DNA of 64,000 bases from JABCZZ01 sp964454545 (GTDB lineage Bacteria; Pseudomonadota; Alphaproteobacteria; Rickettsiales; JABCZZ01), in NCBI GenBank assembly GCA_964454545.1, contig CAYVTI010000001.1, positions 31,291-95,290 on the forward strand. Reading direction: 5' to 3'. The notes under the pieces were generated by a model. The model saw only the letters and a program-made list of their open reading frames with translations. It did no database searches and was not told the origin of the DNA. Of this stretch, positions 1 to 8,885 are shown in pieces; within the stretch, counting starts at the first letter, position 1; the number at the start of each line of letters is the position of its first letter. The translations under genes were made by a program, and so were the position numbers.

Positions 1-1362
1 GCCTCATGACACTGTTTGACGCGCCCTGGTCCGTTATCTCTTTATTCATTATTTTCATGATTCATACAGAACTGGGCATTATTACGCTCATGGGCTGCGC
101 CACGCTGCTTCTGTTTGCATGGATCAACGAAATCGCGATGCAGAAACCCCTTGATGAAGCCAATGAAGCCAACATAAGGAATTTCAGCCAGGTGGATATC
201 GCCATGCGCAACGCCGAGGTAGTGGAAGCCATGGGCATGGTGGCCACCCTTTCTGATAACTGGCAAAAGATAAACCACAAAGTCATGGGATTGCAAAGCC
301 TCGCCAGTTACCGATCTGCCATCGTACAGNNNNNNNNNNCTTCAGATCGCCATTACAGGCTGGGGTGCATACCTCGCGCTCCATAACCAATTGACCTCCG
401 GCAGCATTATTGCCGCCTCTATTCTTGCCGGGCGGACGTTGTCTCCGTTTGATTCGGCGATCTCTATATGGAAAACCATTGTGGAAACACGCAAATCCTA
501 TCACCGGCTGCAGAAATCCATCGCAGACATGGCAGCGCGCCTGCCCGGCATCTCCCTTCCCCATCCGGAAGGACAGCTCAACATCCATGAATTACATTAC
601 GCGGTGCCAGGACGCAGCGAGGCCATCCTTAAAAATATCACTTTCAATGTAAATCCGGGGGAAAGCCTGGGGGTTATTGGCGCAAGCGCGGCAGGAAAAT
701 CCACTTTGGTCAAGCTTATCGTAGGAGCGTGGAAACCCTCCAGCGGCGCGGTACGGCTTGACGGCAGCGAAGTCAGCCAGTGGAAGCGCGAGGAGTTTGG
801 AAAATATGTCGGTTACCTTCCTCAGGACATAGAATTATTCAGCGGCACCATCAGGCAGAATATCTCTCGCATGCTTCCGGATGCTTCAGACAGGTCTGTC
901 GTATACGCTGCACAGATGGCGAATGCGCACGAACTTATCGCCATGCTGCCGGAAGGTTATGATACGGACATAGGACCGCATGGAGCCGGATTATCCGCAG
1001 GCCAGCGCCAGCGTATCGGTCTTGCGCGGGCATTCTTCGGCGATCCGAGACTGCTAGTGCTGGACGAACCGGATGCAAGCCTTGACGCAGATGGCGAACA
1101 GGCGCTGGCGGCAGCGCTGGCAAATGCAAGGGCAAAAAACATAACGACGATCGTGGTTACACACCGCCGCTCCCTGCTCACCCACGTAACCCGGCTCATT
1201 GTCATGAGAGACGGCGAAATCATGCTGGCAGGCCCCACGGAAGAAGTCATCACCAGACTGACATCCCCTGCCCCGGATCCACGCCCGAAAAAGCCGGAAC
1301 CCGGCGGCAATCATGCCGCAATCAATCTTATCATGAACAGGAAACGCCAATATGCAGAATAA
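1..1362 (+). CDS. Type I secretion ABC transporter (PrtD/LapB-like permease-ATPase), 5' partial, interrupted by assembly gap
   Basis: Inner-membrane ABC exporter with fused membrane and ATPase domains. It would energise one-step secretion of an unfolded substrate through a HlyD-type adaptor and a TolC-type pore. The gene enters from the left edge in the frame beginning at base 3, already inside the membrane domain. The ATPase domain has Walker A (GASAAGKST, bases 679-705), the LSAGQ signature (991-1014), Walker B (LLVLDEPD, 1051-1074) and a THR switch histidine near 1160. An N run at 330-339 shifts the frame: reading resumes at 340 in a different phase as LQIAITGWGAYLAL, a normal family segment. 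The N count is therefore probably a placeholder and the gene is probably intact. The stop overlaps the following adaptor gene by 11 nt. No secreted substrate is visible in the window. Confidence 0.9.
330..339. other. Assembly gap (10 N)
   Basis: Ten N bases inside the ABC transporter gene. The coding frames on the two sides disagree if the gap is taken as 10 nt, but fit one continuous protein if the real missing length is a multiple of three. The number of Ns is thus likely arbitrary. Confidence 0.97.
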
Positions 1363-2806
1363 ATTATATGCATCGGATGGACTGCTTTCGTCCGTCGTGC
1401 AATTGGCCCGCAGGATAAAGCGCTCTCCCCGTGTCCTGCAAACCATAACCCTGATGGATGAATGCGTCTGTTTCATGACGAAACGCGATTATCAAACGTC
1501 CAATTCCGCTGTCGCAGAGATCAGAATAGTGCTTGTTGCCGGTCTCTGGGTCATGCTGGCGCTCGGTATTGTCATTCTCGTATGGGGCGCCATCGTTCCC
1601 ATAGAGAGTGCAGCTGTCGCCAGAGGAAACGTAGTGCTGCTTTCCAGCAAAAAAACCATCCAGCATCTGGAGGGGGGTATTATCAAGGAGATACTTGTCA
1701 GGGAAGGCGATCATGTGCAATCCGGGCAGGAACTGATCCGTCTCAACGACACCTCAGCCACTGCGGCAAGGGACATCGTGCAGCAGCAGTTATATGCAGC
1801 GCGCGCCGCTAATTCGCGTCTGATTGCCGAACGTGATAAACTGCCGGAAGTCACTTTTGACAAGGATATGGTTGAGATGGGCGGGACTCATGAGGAAGTC
1901 GCCAGAATTATTACCGCACAGACGAATCTCTTCAGGTCAGAGATGGAGATACAGAGAGCGAAGCTGGCCATTCTCGATCAGCGCATCGCGCAGTCCGACG
2001 AAGAGATAAGCGGCCTGAAATCCCAGATCGAGGGGACATCGGGGCAACTGAACCTTTACGATGAAGAGATCGGCATGGTGCAGAACATGTATAACAAAGG
2101 ATACGACACGCGCCCGCATCTTCTGGAAGTGGAGCGTCATCATAATGAGTTGAAGGGAAACCGTGGCCAGTATGAATCACAGGTAGCAAAAGTTAAACAG
2201 AACATTGCGGAAACCAGAATGTCCATTATCGACCAGCAGAATGAATATCAGACCAAAGTCGGCCAGGAGCTGAAGGACGTACAGGCACAGATCGCCGATC
2301 TGGAAACGAAATTACGCGCAGCGAAGGACGTGGTCGACCGAACAAAACTCACAGCACCCGTCAGCGGAATCGTGATGGGGCTGAAATATCATACTCCGGG
2401 CGGAGTCATCGCACCCGGAACGCCTATCATGGATATTGTCCCGCAGAATGACCAGTTGGTCATTGAAGTGCGCGTGAAGCCGACCGACATAGCCAACATC
2501 CATACCGGGCTGGATGCGCGGGTGATTTTCACTGCTTATAAAATGCGCAGCACGCCCAAGGTTCCGGGAAAGGTGACGCAGGTATCCGCAGACATATTCA
2601 CCGATGATCGGGCTGCCCAACCGAGCTCCTATTACCTGGCACAGGTGGAAGTGGATAAAAAATTCCTGGAGCATATGCAGAAGCATATAGAACTATACCC
2701 GGGCATGCCTGCCGACGTCATGATTAAAACCGGTTCGCGTTCCTTTCTCGGATATCTCTTCGGACCCATTACCGATAGCATGCATAGTGCGTTCCGCGAA
2801 GAATAG
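1352..2806 (+). CDS. HlyD-family type I secretion membrane fusion protein
   Basis: Periplasmic adaptor that links the upstream ABC exporter to an outer-membrane channel. The 484-residue protein has a cytoplasmic N-terminus, one transmembrane helix at about residues 58-80, the lipoyl-type half motif containing the typical QHLEGGIIKEI stretch, a long coiled coil, then a second lipoyl half and a C-terminal beta-barrel region. An AGGAAA ribosome site lies about 8 nt before the ATG at 1352, which overlaps the end of the ABC gene, so the two are co-translated. It ends 2 nt from the convergent pelG stop. No TolC gene is attached to this operon; the nearest outer-membrane factor is the NodT-type gene at 8886, so the partner is unknown. 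Confidence 0.92.
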   Translation: MQNKLYASDGLLSSVVQLARRIKRSPRVLQTITLMDECVCFMTKRDYQTSNSAVAEIRIVLVAGLWVMLALGIVILVWGAIVPIESAAVARGNVVLLSSKKTIQHLEGGIIKEILVREGDHVQSGQELIRLNDTSATAARDIVQQQLYAARAANSRLIAERDKLPEVTFDKDMVEMGGTHEEVARIITAQTNLFRSEMEIQRAKLAILDQRIAQSDEEISGLKSQIEGTSGQLNLYDEEIGMVQNMYNKGYDTRPHLLEVERHHNELKGNRGQYESQVAKVKQNIAETRMSIIDQQNEYQTKVGQELKDVQAQIADLETKLRAAKDVVDRTKLTAPVSGIVMGLKYHTPGGVIAPGTPIMDIVPQNDQLVIEVRVKPTDIANIHTGLDARVIFTAYKMRSTPKVPGKVTQVSADIFTDDRAAQPSSYYLAQVEVDKKFLEHMQKHIELYPGMPADVMIKTGSRSFLGYLFGPITDSMHSAFREE

Positions 2807-2808
2807 GC

Positions 2809-4188
2809 TCAGGCAATCGAAGCGTTTCTAGTAATAAATGTATGGTAAGGAAGCCGCGCCACATATTGCGTAATGACGGCCACGGAAATGATAAAAGTAA
2901 TGAACGAAGACATGAAATAGCCAAAACCATAATAGATGAAGCCCGCCTTCATGCTGATATAGGTAAAGACAACATTGGTAATCAGGAATATCGATTGTAT
3001 CAGCAATACCGCCCTGCGATTATCGAAATACGAAAGCAATATCAGAAGAAAAAAAGTAAGTATCTGGAACATGGCCCCAAGCAAGCCATAACGCAGCATG
3101 CCGATCTGAAGATACGAGTCCCTGAGGTATGCAACAATCTGGGGTGCTATTAGCATGCCAATCGCGGCAATGCTCCCCTGAAGCAGGAAGAAATTCCCGG
3201 CGCTGCTAAAAATACTGCGCGCCACTTCCTGATGGTTTCTCTGGATTCGTGCGAAACTCGCTTTCTTTTCAATATCCCGGTAAAACCTCATATAGTGTTC
3301 AAAGAAGTTGGTTTCCGTGCTGAACAGAAACATGGCCATAGCGGGTATTGTTGTCATATAGGAAATGAACATCGTGCTGTCGTAATAAGGAAATACAATG
3401 AAACCGCTGGCGGTTTTTGTAGCTTCCGGGGCGAACCACATGACCCATTTATCAGCCCAGATCGCCATGTTATATATGGCGCCGCTCACGGCTATTTCCC
3501 AGTATTTCCGGAAATATTTCAGGAACGCGAAGGGTTGGCTTATCTCATAGGGATATTCCGCCAGCACATGTCCCAGGAGAAATGCAATGGTAACGGAAAT
3601 GCCTATGGAAAACCCGTTTATCATCCCGACAGCGCCATAGTGCCTGACAGCCACCGTGCAGGCAAGAACGGCCATCATCATCCCGTACAGGAATGCTCGC
3701 GTAACCAACTGGTAGTTTCTCAGCGCGGATATAAAAATACTCACCAGCCATACCGCGCTCACGAGCAGGAAATTAATAAGGGCGCTGACCGTCATGCTAT
3801 AAGTAAGCCTGGCGTGAAGAAAGTAGAACAAACCTGCAATAACGAGTTCTATACCCCACAACAGGGACAACGCGCCAAACAGCATGCTCGGTGCAGTTCT
3901 TACATCGCGGCGGTAAATACTATCCGAGAGATAACGCGTGGCTATCATGAAAATGGGACCGGACATGACCATGGAGAAAGAAAAATTATAAATCAAAATC
4001 ACCCGGAAATTAAATAGTACGCTGAGCGGAACCAGTTTTCTGCCAATGATCTCAATGCAGGACAGCGCAAGCACTGTAAAAAGCCACGGCCCTGCGGAAG
4101 CAAAGGCCGAATGCAGGCAGGCCCCTGCCAGACCGCAGATATTATCCTGGCGGTAAAGTTTCCTGAGAACAAATCCTATGCCTGCCAT
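2809..4188 (-). CDS. pelG: PelG, Pel polysaccharide inner-membrane transporter
   Basis: Polytopic Wzx/MATE-like membrane protein that with PelD, PelE and PelF forms the inner-membrane Pel synthesis and transport complex. The 459 residues match the usual length (about 456) and consist almost entirely of hydrophobic helices, about twelve, starting with the family-typical MAGIGFVLRKL and containing the GPWLFTV segment. The ATG overlaps the pelF stop by one base (TAATG), so translation is coupled. It is the last gene of the leftward pelDEFG operon. Identification rests on protein similarity recalled from the family plus the perfect gene order, and is strong. Confidence 0.93.
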   Translation of the reverse strand: MAGIGFVLRKLYRQDNICGLAGACLHSAFASAGPWLFTVLALSCIEIIGRKLVPLSVLFNFRVILIYNFSFSMVMSGPIFMIATRYLSDSIYRRDVRTAPSMLFGALSLLWGIELVIAGLFYFLHARLTYSMTVSALINFLLVSAVWLVSIFISALRNYQLVTRAFLYGMMMAVLACTVAVRHYGAVGMINGFSIGISVTIAFLLGHVLAEYPYEISQPFAFLKYFRKYWEIAVSGAIYNMAIWADKWVMWFAPEATKTASGFIVFPYYDSTMFISYMTTIPAMAMFLFSTETNFFEHYMRFYRDIEKKASFARIQRNHQEVARSIFSSAGNFFLLQGSIAAIGMLIAPQIVAYLRDSYLQIGMLRYGLLGAMFQILTFFLLILLSYFDNRRAVLLIQSIFLITNVVFTYISMKAGFIYYGFGYFMSSFITFIISVAVITQYVARLPYHTFITRNASIA

Positions 4189-5723
4189 TATGCCCTCATC
4201 TGTCTGTTTTGATTGCCTGAATCACGTATAAGACGGCCATAGAGATCCGCATATGCATTATATTGATCCTCTTTGCTGTAATATTTGCGAACGCGGTGCA
4301 TAATGGCCTGACTGCAGTTCTTATAATACTCAGGCTCGGTAAAAAGCTTAATCAGCGCATTGGCTATAGCCCGGGGATTGGAAAGCGGCACGACTATTCC
4401 ACCATATCCAAGTTTGGGGGTTTCGTGCCTGCTGCCGTAAATCATCTCCCGGCAAGCGCCTACGTCCGTAGCTACCGTAGGAATGCCGGCTGCTCCTGCC
4501 TCCAGAATGACCAAGGGCTGAGCTTCGCTGATACTGCTAAGCACAATGACATCTATGACGCTCAGATATTCTGCAATATCCACTTTTCCGGCAAAGGTAA
4601 GTGTTTCTTCAAGATTTAAATTCGCCACAAGTGTACGGCACTCAGCCGCATATTTGGGATCTTCATCCTCCGGTCCCAGCATATAGGCGCGTATCTCCGG
4701 CAGGGATTGCTTCAGTATGTCGATAGCCTTGATATAGTTTTTTATATCCTTGATCGGCACGACACGGCCAATGAGCGCCACTGTTGGCGCATGCGGCTTC
4801 TGCCGGATAGAACCATAACGCTCCGTATCTATCCCGTTCGGGATGACGCGCAATTTCTCGGCATTCGCGCCATCCACGCGCTGGAATTCCTGGTTACCTT
4901 CATAGAGCGTGACTATATCGGTGCTGGCCTCATAGCAGAAACGTGAATAATTGCTGAACGTATCAATCCAGAAATCCTTCAATTCCCTGTCCTGTCCCGA
5001 ACTGCTAATGGCCATGTTAAACCCGTGAGGATCCTCGATCCAGTCGGCACTTGCAATCTCTATCCGGCGCTCATTGGTATAAATGCCGTGTTCCGTCACT
5101 ACGCACGGACGTCCAGTTTCAAGCTGCGCGCGCGCCAGCATCAGTCCGGCATATCCTGTGCACAAGGAATGATATACTTTAGCAGGCGGCAAGTCAGCCA
5201 GCAGGATACTGAAGAGCCCACCGAATAATCCTCTCCATGACCAGAAATAATCAAGGAACGGCGTCCTGGGCATTGTTGACTGATACATATGCAGCATTAA
5301 TTCCCAGGCATTATGCGAATCTAACAGTTGCCGCTTCCCAAGCGTGCGACGGCAAGGGGCAAATGCTTCAATAATCACCGCTAGATCCTCCAGACCTGCC
5401 TGTGACTGGAGCCGGTGCAATGAATTCTTTAATATGGAAAACAACGCTTTATTCTCAACATTATCACCTTCAGGAAGGCTTTGCAGCCGTACATTTCTCA
5501 GGCCTATTATATTGGGAGGTAATTCAAACATTAATTTAGTGGGAGCGTCGGCGCTTATCAGCGTGATAATGGAAAACGACAGGTGCTTCTGCATCTTGAT
5601 AAGATCATGCGTCCATGAGGATACTCCTCCTGACGTATAAGGATACGTACCTTCCAATATGAGGCATATATCCGCTTCTGGTAATGGCGCGGATTTATTA
5701 TGAATTCCACGTACAGAGAACAT
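4188..5723 (-). CDS. pelF: PelF, Pel polysaccharide glycosyltransferase (GT4)
   Basis: Cytosolic GT4 glycosyltransferase that polymerises Pel from UDP-activated amino sugars. The 511-residue protein shows the PelF N-terminal hallmark LILEGTYPYTSGGVSSW (residues 21-37), TEHGIYTNER in the middle, the NGID and GRVVPIKDIKNY sugar-nucleotide region, and the retaining-GT E-x7-E motif (SEAQPLVILEAG, around residues 397-408). An AGGAG ribosome site lies 7 nt before the chosen ATG, which sits 26 nt inside the end of pelE. No UDP-sugar epimerase is encoded in the pel cluster, so precursor supply must come from elsewhere. Confidence 0.95.
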   Translation of the reverse strand: MFSVRGIHNKSAPLPEADICLILEGTYPYTSGGVSSWTHDLIKMQKHLSFSIITLISADAPTKLMFELPPNIIGLRNVRLQSLPEGDNVENKALFSILKNSLHRLQSQAGLEDLAVIIEAFAPCRRTLGKRQLLDSHNAWELMLHMYQSTMPRTPFLDYFWSWRGLFGGLFSILLADLPPAKVYHSLCTGYAGLMLARAQLETGRPCVVTEHGIYTNERRIEIASADWIEDPHGFNMAISSSGQDRELKDFWIDTFSNYSRFCYEASTDIVTLYEGNQEFQRVDGANAEKLRVIPNGIDTERYGSIRQKPHAPTVALIGRVVPIKDIKNYIKAIDILKQSLPEIRAYMLGPEDEDPKYAAECRTLVANLNLEETLTFAGKVDIAEYLSVIDVIVLSSISEAQPLVILEAGAAGIPTVATDVGACREMIYGSRHETPKLGYGGIVVPLSNPRAIANALIKLFTEPEYYKNCSQAIMHRVRKYYSKEDQYNAYADLYGRLIRDSGNQNRQMRA

Positions 5724-6738
5724 TTTCCATCTCCTTCTGAAACATAGGGTTTCCTGCGCCGCTCAGCATGGGAATGTACTGCCCGGCAACCTGGCGTAAT
5801 GGCTTGAATTTCTTGAGGTGGAAAAGCGCTTCCATATACCATAGCATCCCGGTGAACGGTATGGCACCTGATTCTATCTCCGGATAAAGTATTGCCTCCG
5901 CTTTTCCATAGAACCCGTGCCTTACGTAAAGACGGGCCAGCAAATGGCGTAACTGGGAATTGCCCTGCTCTTTCAAGCAGTTTTCATAGATCGATATGGC
6001 TTTTTCCCTGCATGATTTTCTGCTCTCCTCATCGATAAGACCTGCATGCGCATAACTATCATATAATTGCGCAAGCCTGAGCCGGGTCTCATAATCACCC
6101 GGATTGTTCTCCAACGCATCCTCAAGAGCGATATATTGTGTCATGAAATCACGCTCGATCTTTGCCATCGCGGTTGCAGCCTGCACTCTGACAGCCGGAT
6201 TCTCATCCTGTATTGCCTGCAGCAAAAAAGGAGAGAATTGCGGGCAGAAATACCGCGTTATCTTTGCAATCACCATCTGCTTCTGCAATACGGTTCCTGT
6301 TTCCAGTATATCCTGCAGCGGCTCTATATCATGTGCCGGCTTCAGATTATCCAAGCCAAAAGTGATGCGCTCATGTATCTTCTCGCTGGCTTCCTTTTCT
6401 TCATAGAAAAAGTAACTGCGGATCCATTCATCAGGTAAAACCGCATTGGAGACCACGCAGCCGTAGATGATAGCAGCCAGAAGGCAAATGCCACACCCAA
6501 ACGGCCCGGCAATCGTTGTCATGATCAAAAGGAACATGGCGAATTGCCTGTTATGGCGCGTATAGCGCAGCCATACAAGCTGCCACAGGATCACAGCCAG
6601 ATAGATGGAAGCGGCCGGAGCGAAATGATAGGATCGCAGCAATGAGACAATCATAAGCTCCAGCACTCCACAAGCGGAAGCGGCTACGCAGAAAAGCGCC
6701 AGCCCTTCTTTTCCTAACGACGCCGGCTTTACGTTCAT
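5698..6738 (-). CDS. pelE: PelE, Pel inner-membrane TPR protein
   Basis: Component of the Pel inner-membrane complex. The 346-residue protein starts with three or four hydrophobic helices (residues about 14-100), then a soluble helical part with a HEAT-like stretch (QAIQDENPAVRVQAATAMAK) and TPR-like repeats (YETRLRLAQLYDSYA, LRHLLARLYVRHGFYGKAE). This matches the known architecture of PelE, which binds PelD and helps connect PelG and PelF. Its ATG overlaps the pelD stop (ATGA), and its 3' end overlaps pelF by 26 nt. The position between pelD and pelF is the canonical order. Confidence 0.9.
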   Translation of the reverse strand: MNVKPASLGKEGLALFCVAASACGVLELMIVSLLRSYHFAPAASIYLAVILWQLVWLRYTRHNRQFAMFLLIMTTIAGPFGCGICLLAAIIYGCVVSNAVLPDEWIRSYFFYEEKEASEKIHERITFGLDNLKPAHDIEPLQDILETGTVLQKQMVIAKITRYFCPQFSPFLLQAIQDENPAVRVQAATAMAKIERDFMTQYIALEDALENNPGDYETRLRLAQLYDSYAHAGLIDEESRKSCREKAISIYENCLKEQGNSQLRHLLARLYVRHGFYGKAEAILYPEIESGAIPFTGMLWYMEALFHLKKFKPLRQVAGQYIPMLSGAGNPMFQKEMENVLCTWNS

Positions 6739-7829
6739 AAGGCGGCAGCTATATTGGATGGAGACGGGATGTAGGATGGAGGACGGGGGGTATTCTCCCT
6801 AATCGCCCTGACATGTCTTTCGTTCTCTTTATTCTTATATTTATCCACATTGGCATATATGCGCCCAGCCCATTTACATACGACCTGGAAAATCTCCTGA
6901 TTGCGCGCGCCCAAATCCATAAACGCCATATCTTCTATTTTCAGCATGCCGAACACTTTTCCCGTTCTTGTATCAATGATCGGCCCCGCAAGCATTCCCT
7001 GCCCTCCCAGGATCATTTCATCTTCGGAATGAATAATATTAAGAAATTTCTTATGCTTTAATACATATTTGGAAAACGCGGCACCCGCATCATACCTTGC
7101 CACATAGCTATTCGTGTTTTCCCACCCGTACGATATCTTCAGTCTCATGCTTTCACCATCCGCTATGTAGATGGAAAACTTATCCGGGTTAAAAGCAAGT
7201 TTTACCAGTTTTGCTATCTCCAGATGCACATTGGCCGGATCAACTGTTTCGAGAGACTGCGCTATGTTATAGACAGAAAGCACGCTGCAACGTTCCCGAG
7301 CCAGGCGCATTTCCAGCTGTTCCTTTGCCTGCTTCATGACATTATATCCATCTGCTACTGTCTTTGCAGTCGCCCTGCATTTATATAATTTTTCTGTCAG
7401 ATCTTTTCTTTCCTGCAAATGGCGTGAGCGTATGCTCCCCAGAACAAGGGCCGTTATAATCCAGAGCAATGGCAGATACATGACGCGGAAAATGTATTCA
7501 TACATGGTTTCGGTGAAAGTCTGCTCCGGCATATTTCCCGCAAGCAGAAATACGCTGGCAAGCAGTGCGGTCACGAGCGCTTCGCCGGGACCGTATTGCA
7601 CAATAACAAATAATATAATGGCCCAGAAGGGATGCAGCGGCATAGCGATAAACCGGGTTCCATCACCGAGCAGCATATTTAGCATGACCAGGAACGACAG
7701 GAAACTTACGCTTTCTACAAGCGCCAAGCCATTAATGTTGCGCGTGATGAATTTAATATGCCTTCCAATAACCGGCAGAGTGGAAAAAGATACGGGGTTA
7801 TGTTCGGATTTATAAGGTATGGCTTGCAT
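6735..7829 (-). CDS. pelD: PelD-like protein with GAF domain but no GGDEF domain
   Basis: First gene of the leftward pelDEFG operon. The 364 residues contain four predicted membrane helices (about 28-55, 65-80, 82-100, 112-132), a short coiled linker, and a GAF domain (about 180-325). The Pseudomonas protein is about 455 residues because a degenerate GGDEF domain with an RxxD inhibitory site follows the GAF domain and binds c-di-GMP. Here the chain ends soon after the GAF domain with a proline-rich tail, and no GGDEF fold or RxxD motif is visible. The protein can still be the PelE-binding scaffold, but direct c-di-GMP control is unlikely. The ATG is preceded by only a weak GAGAG. Confidence 0.85.
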   Translation of the reverse strand: MQAIPYKSEHNPVSFSTLPVIGRHIKFITRNINGLALVESVSFLSFLVMLNMLLGDGTRFIAMPLHPFWAIILFVIVQYGPGEALVTALLASVFLLAGNMPEQTFTETMYEYIFRVMYLPLLWIITALVLGSIRSRHLQERKDLTEKLYKCRATAKTVADGYNVMKQAKEQLEMRLARERCSVLSVYNIAQSLETVDPANVHLEIAKLVKLAFNPDKFSIYIADGESMRLKISYGWENTNSYVARYDAGAAFSKYVLKHKKFLNIIHSEDEMILGGQGMLAGPIIDTRTGKVFGMLKIEDMAFMDLGARNQEIFQVVCKWAGRIYANVDKYKNKENERHVRAIRENTPRPPSYIPSPSNIAAAL

Positions 7830-7989
7830 TACGAACTCTCATCAAAAGGTAAGAAGGTTATTTGTCAATAGACCAGACGTATCCTCAATAGAAGGGGATA
7901 AAAAAACTATTTATCAGATAGGATACAACCGTTAAAAACCTGTATATGCGTGCAATCTCTTGGCACAACACAACTTCATATATGCAAAC

Positions 7990-8019
7990 AGCCGTGACCT
8001 AGAACAGTAAGTCACGGCT
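7990..8019 (-). terminator. 9-bp inverted repeat, possible terminator of the downstream-facing stress gene
   Basis: AGCCGTGAC (7990-7998) pairs perfectly with GTCACGGCT (8011-8019) around a 12-nt loop. It lies between the stop of the leftward glycine-rich gene (8064) and the pelD start (7829). There is no strong T tract, so it may be a weak terminator or a regulatory hairpin in the pelD leader. Confidence 0.45.
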
Positions 8020-8063
8020 ATCGCTTGCAGGTAACGAAGAAGACTGCAAACTACAGAGGTAAA

Positions 8064-8561
8064 TTAGGCAGCTTTTACCGCAGCATTAATGCTGCGCAGG
8101 AGGCCACGCGCCTTATCCGCGTTTTCGTCGCTTGTGCGGACTATTACCACAGCTCTTCCTGCCTTGATCTCATCTTCATAACGTCTTGCCTCATCAGCGG
8201 CAAAACCGGCATTTATCAATGCACCGCTCAGGCCACCAACAGACGCACCTGCGCCAGCTCCGGCAAGAACTGCAATAATAGGACCAGTAACAAGCAATCC
8301 TACCCCCGGTATGGTCAGGCTCCCAATGGTTGTAAGTCCTGCAAGCAGGGCGCCAATGGCACCTCCCCATAAAGCTCCGGCGGTTCCGCCGCGCGTTGCT
8401 TTCTCGCCGACATCAGAAGTGGACATGGGAAAGATAGCATTACGTGCCTTGTCAGAGACAATCAGGCTTATATCCTCCTTCTTGAATCCGGCATCAAGCA
8501 GTTCGGAAAGCCCTTTGTTTGCATCCATCTTATTATTAAAAACTCCTGCAACATTCTGCAT
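8064..8561 (-). CDS. Glycine-rich general-stress-type protein (DUF1269/GSP17M-like)
   Basis: 165-residue protein. Residues 1-45 look like the ferredoxin-like fold found in 'general stress protein 17M' proteins (VAGVFNNKMDANKGLSELLDAGF). A long glycine-zipper hydrophobic stretch follows (about 56-118), then a second copy-like half ending with AGRAVVIVRTSDENADKA. Such proteins are membrane-associated and of unknown biochemical role. A strong GGAGGAG ribosome site precedes the ATG at 8561. It is monocistronic, placed between the two divergent pel operons, and may therefore separate or share their control region. The assignment is by architecture only. Confidence 0.7.
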   Translation of the reverse strand: MQNVAGVFNNKMDANKGLSELLDAGFKKEDISLIVSDKARNAIFPMSTSDVGEKATRGGTAGALWGGAIGALLAGLTTIGSLTIPGVGLLVTGPIIAVLAGAGAGASVGGLSGALINAGFAADEARRYEDEIKAGRAVVIVRTSDENADKARGLLRSINAAVKAA

Positions 8562-8836
8562 ATATTCTTCTCCTCCAAAATAAGGTTGGTACGGCCCTGA
8601 TTATGATTCAACACCGATAAAGATAATATATGCTTGTGGGCAAAGGTTATAAACGCACTATAAGATCACTGTATCCATGCAGGCGATTTATCGTACGGAG
8701 TCTAGTGCAAACGCTGGCGGAAGCCTGATCTATGCCACTGAGTTTTACAGTAAAATAAAAGCAATCCTTATTAAGATTTTCATTTCACCAACACATAGTT
8801 CCCTTATATGCGCATGGATATAAGGAAGGCACTTAC

Positions 8837-8867
8837 TTCACATCCATCCATTCCTATGCATTATAAT
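8837..8867 (+). promoter_or_regulatory. Sigma70-like promoter for the NodT-pelA-pelB direction
   Basis: TTCACA (8837-8842, five of six matches to the -35 consensus) and TATAAT (8862-8867, perfect -10) are separated by 19 nt. They lie just upstream of the AGAGGA ribosome site (8874-8879) and the ATG at 8886. The spacer is slightly long. The rest of 8562-8836 shows no gene and no other clear signal. Confidence 0.5.
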
Positions 8868-8885
8868 TTAAATAGAGGACGGATC

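Noticed and set aside
340..1362. Separate ATPase gene starting at 391
   Set aside because: The frame is open back to the gap and reads family membrane-domain sequence before 391, so it is the same gene as the left part.
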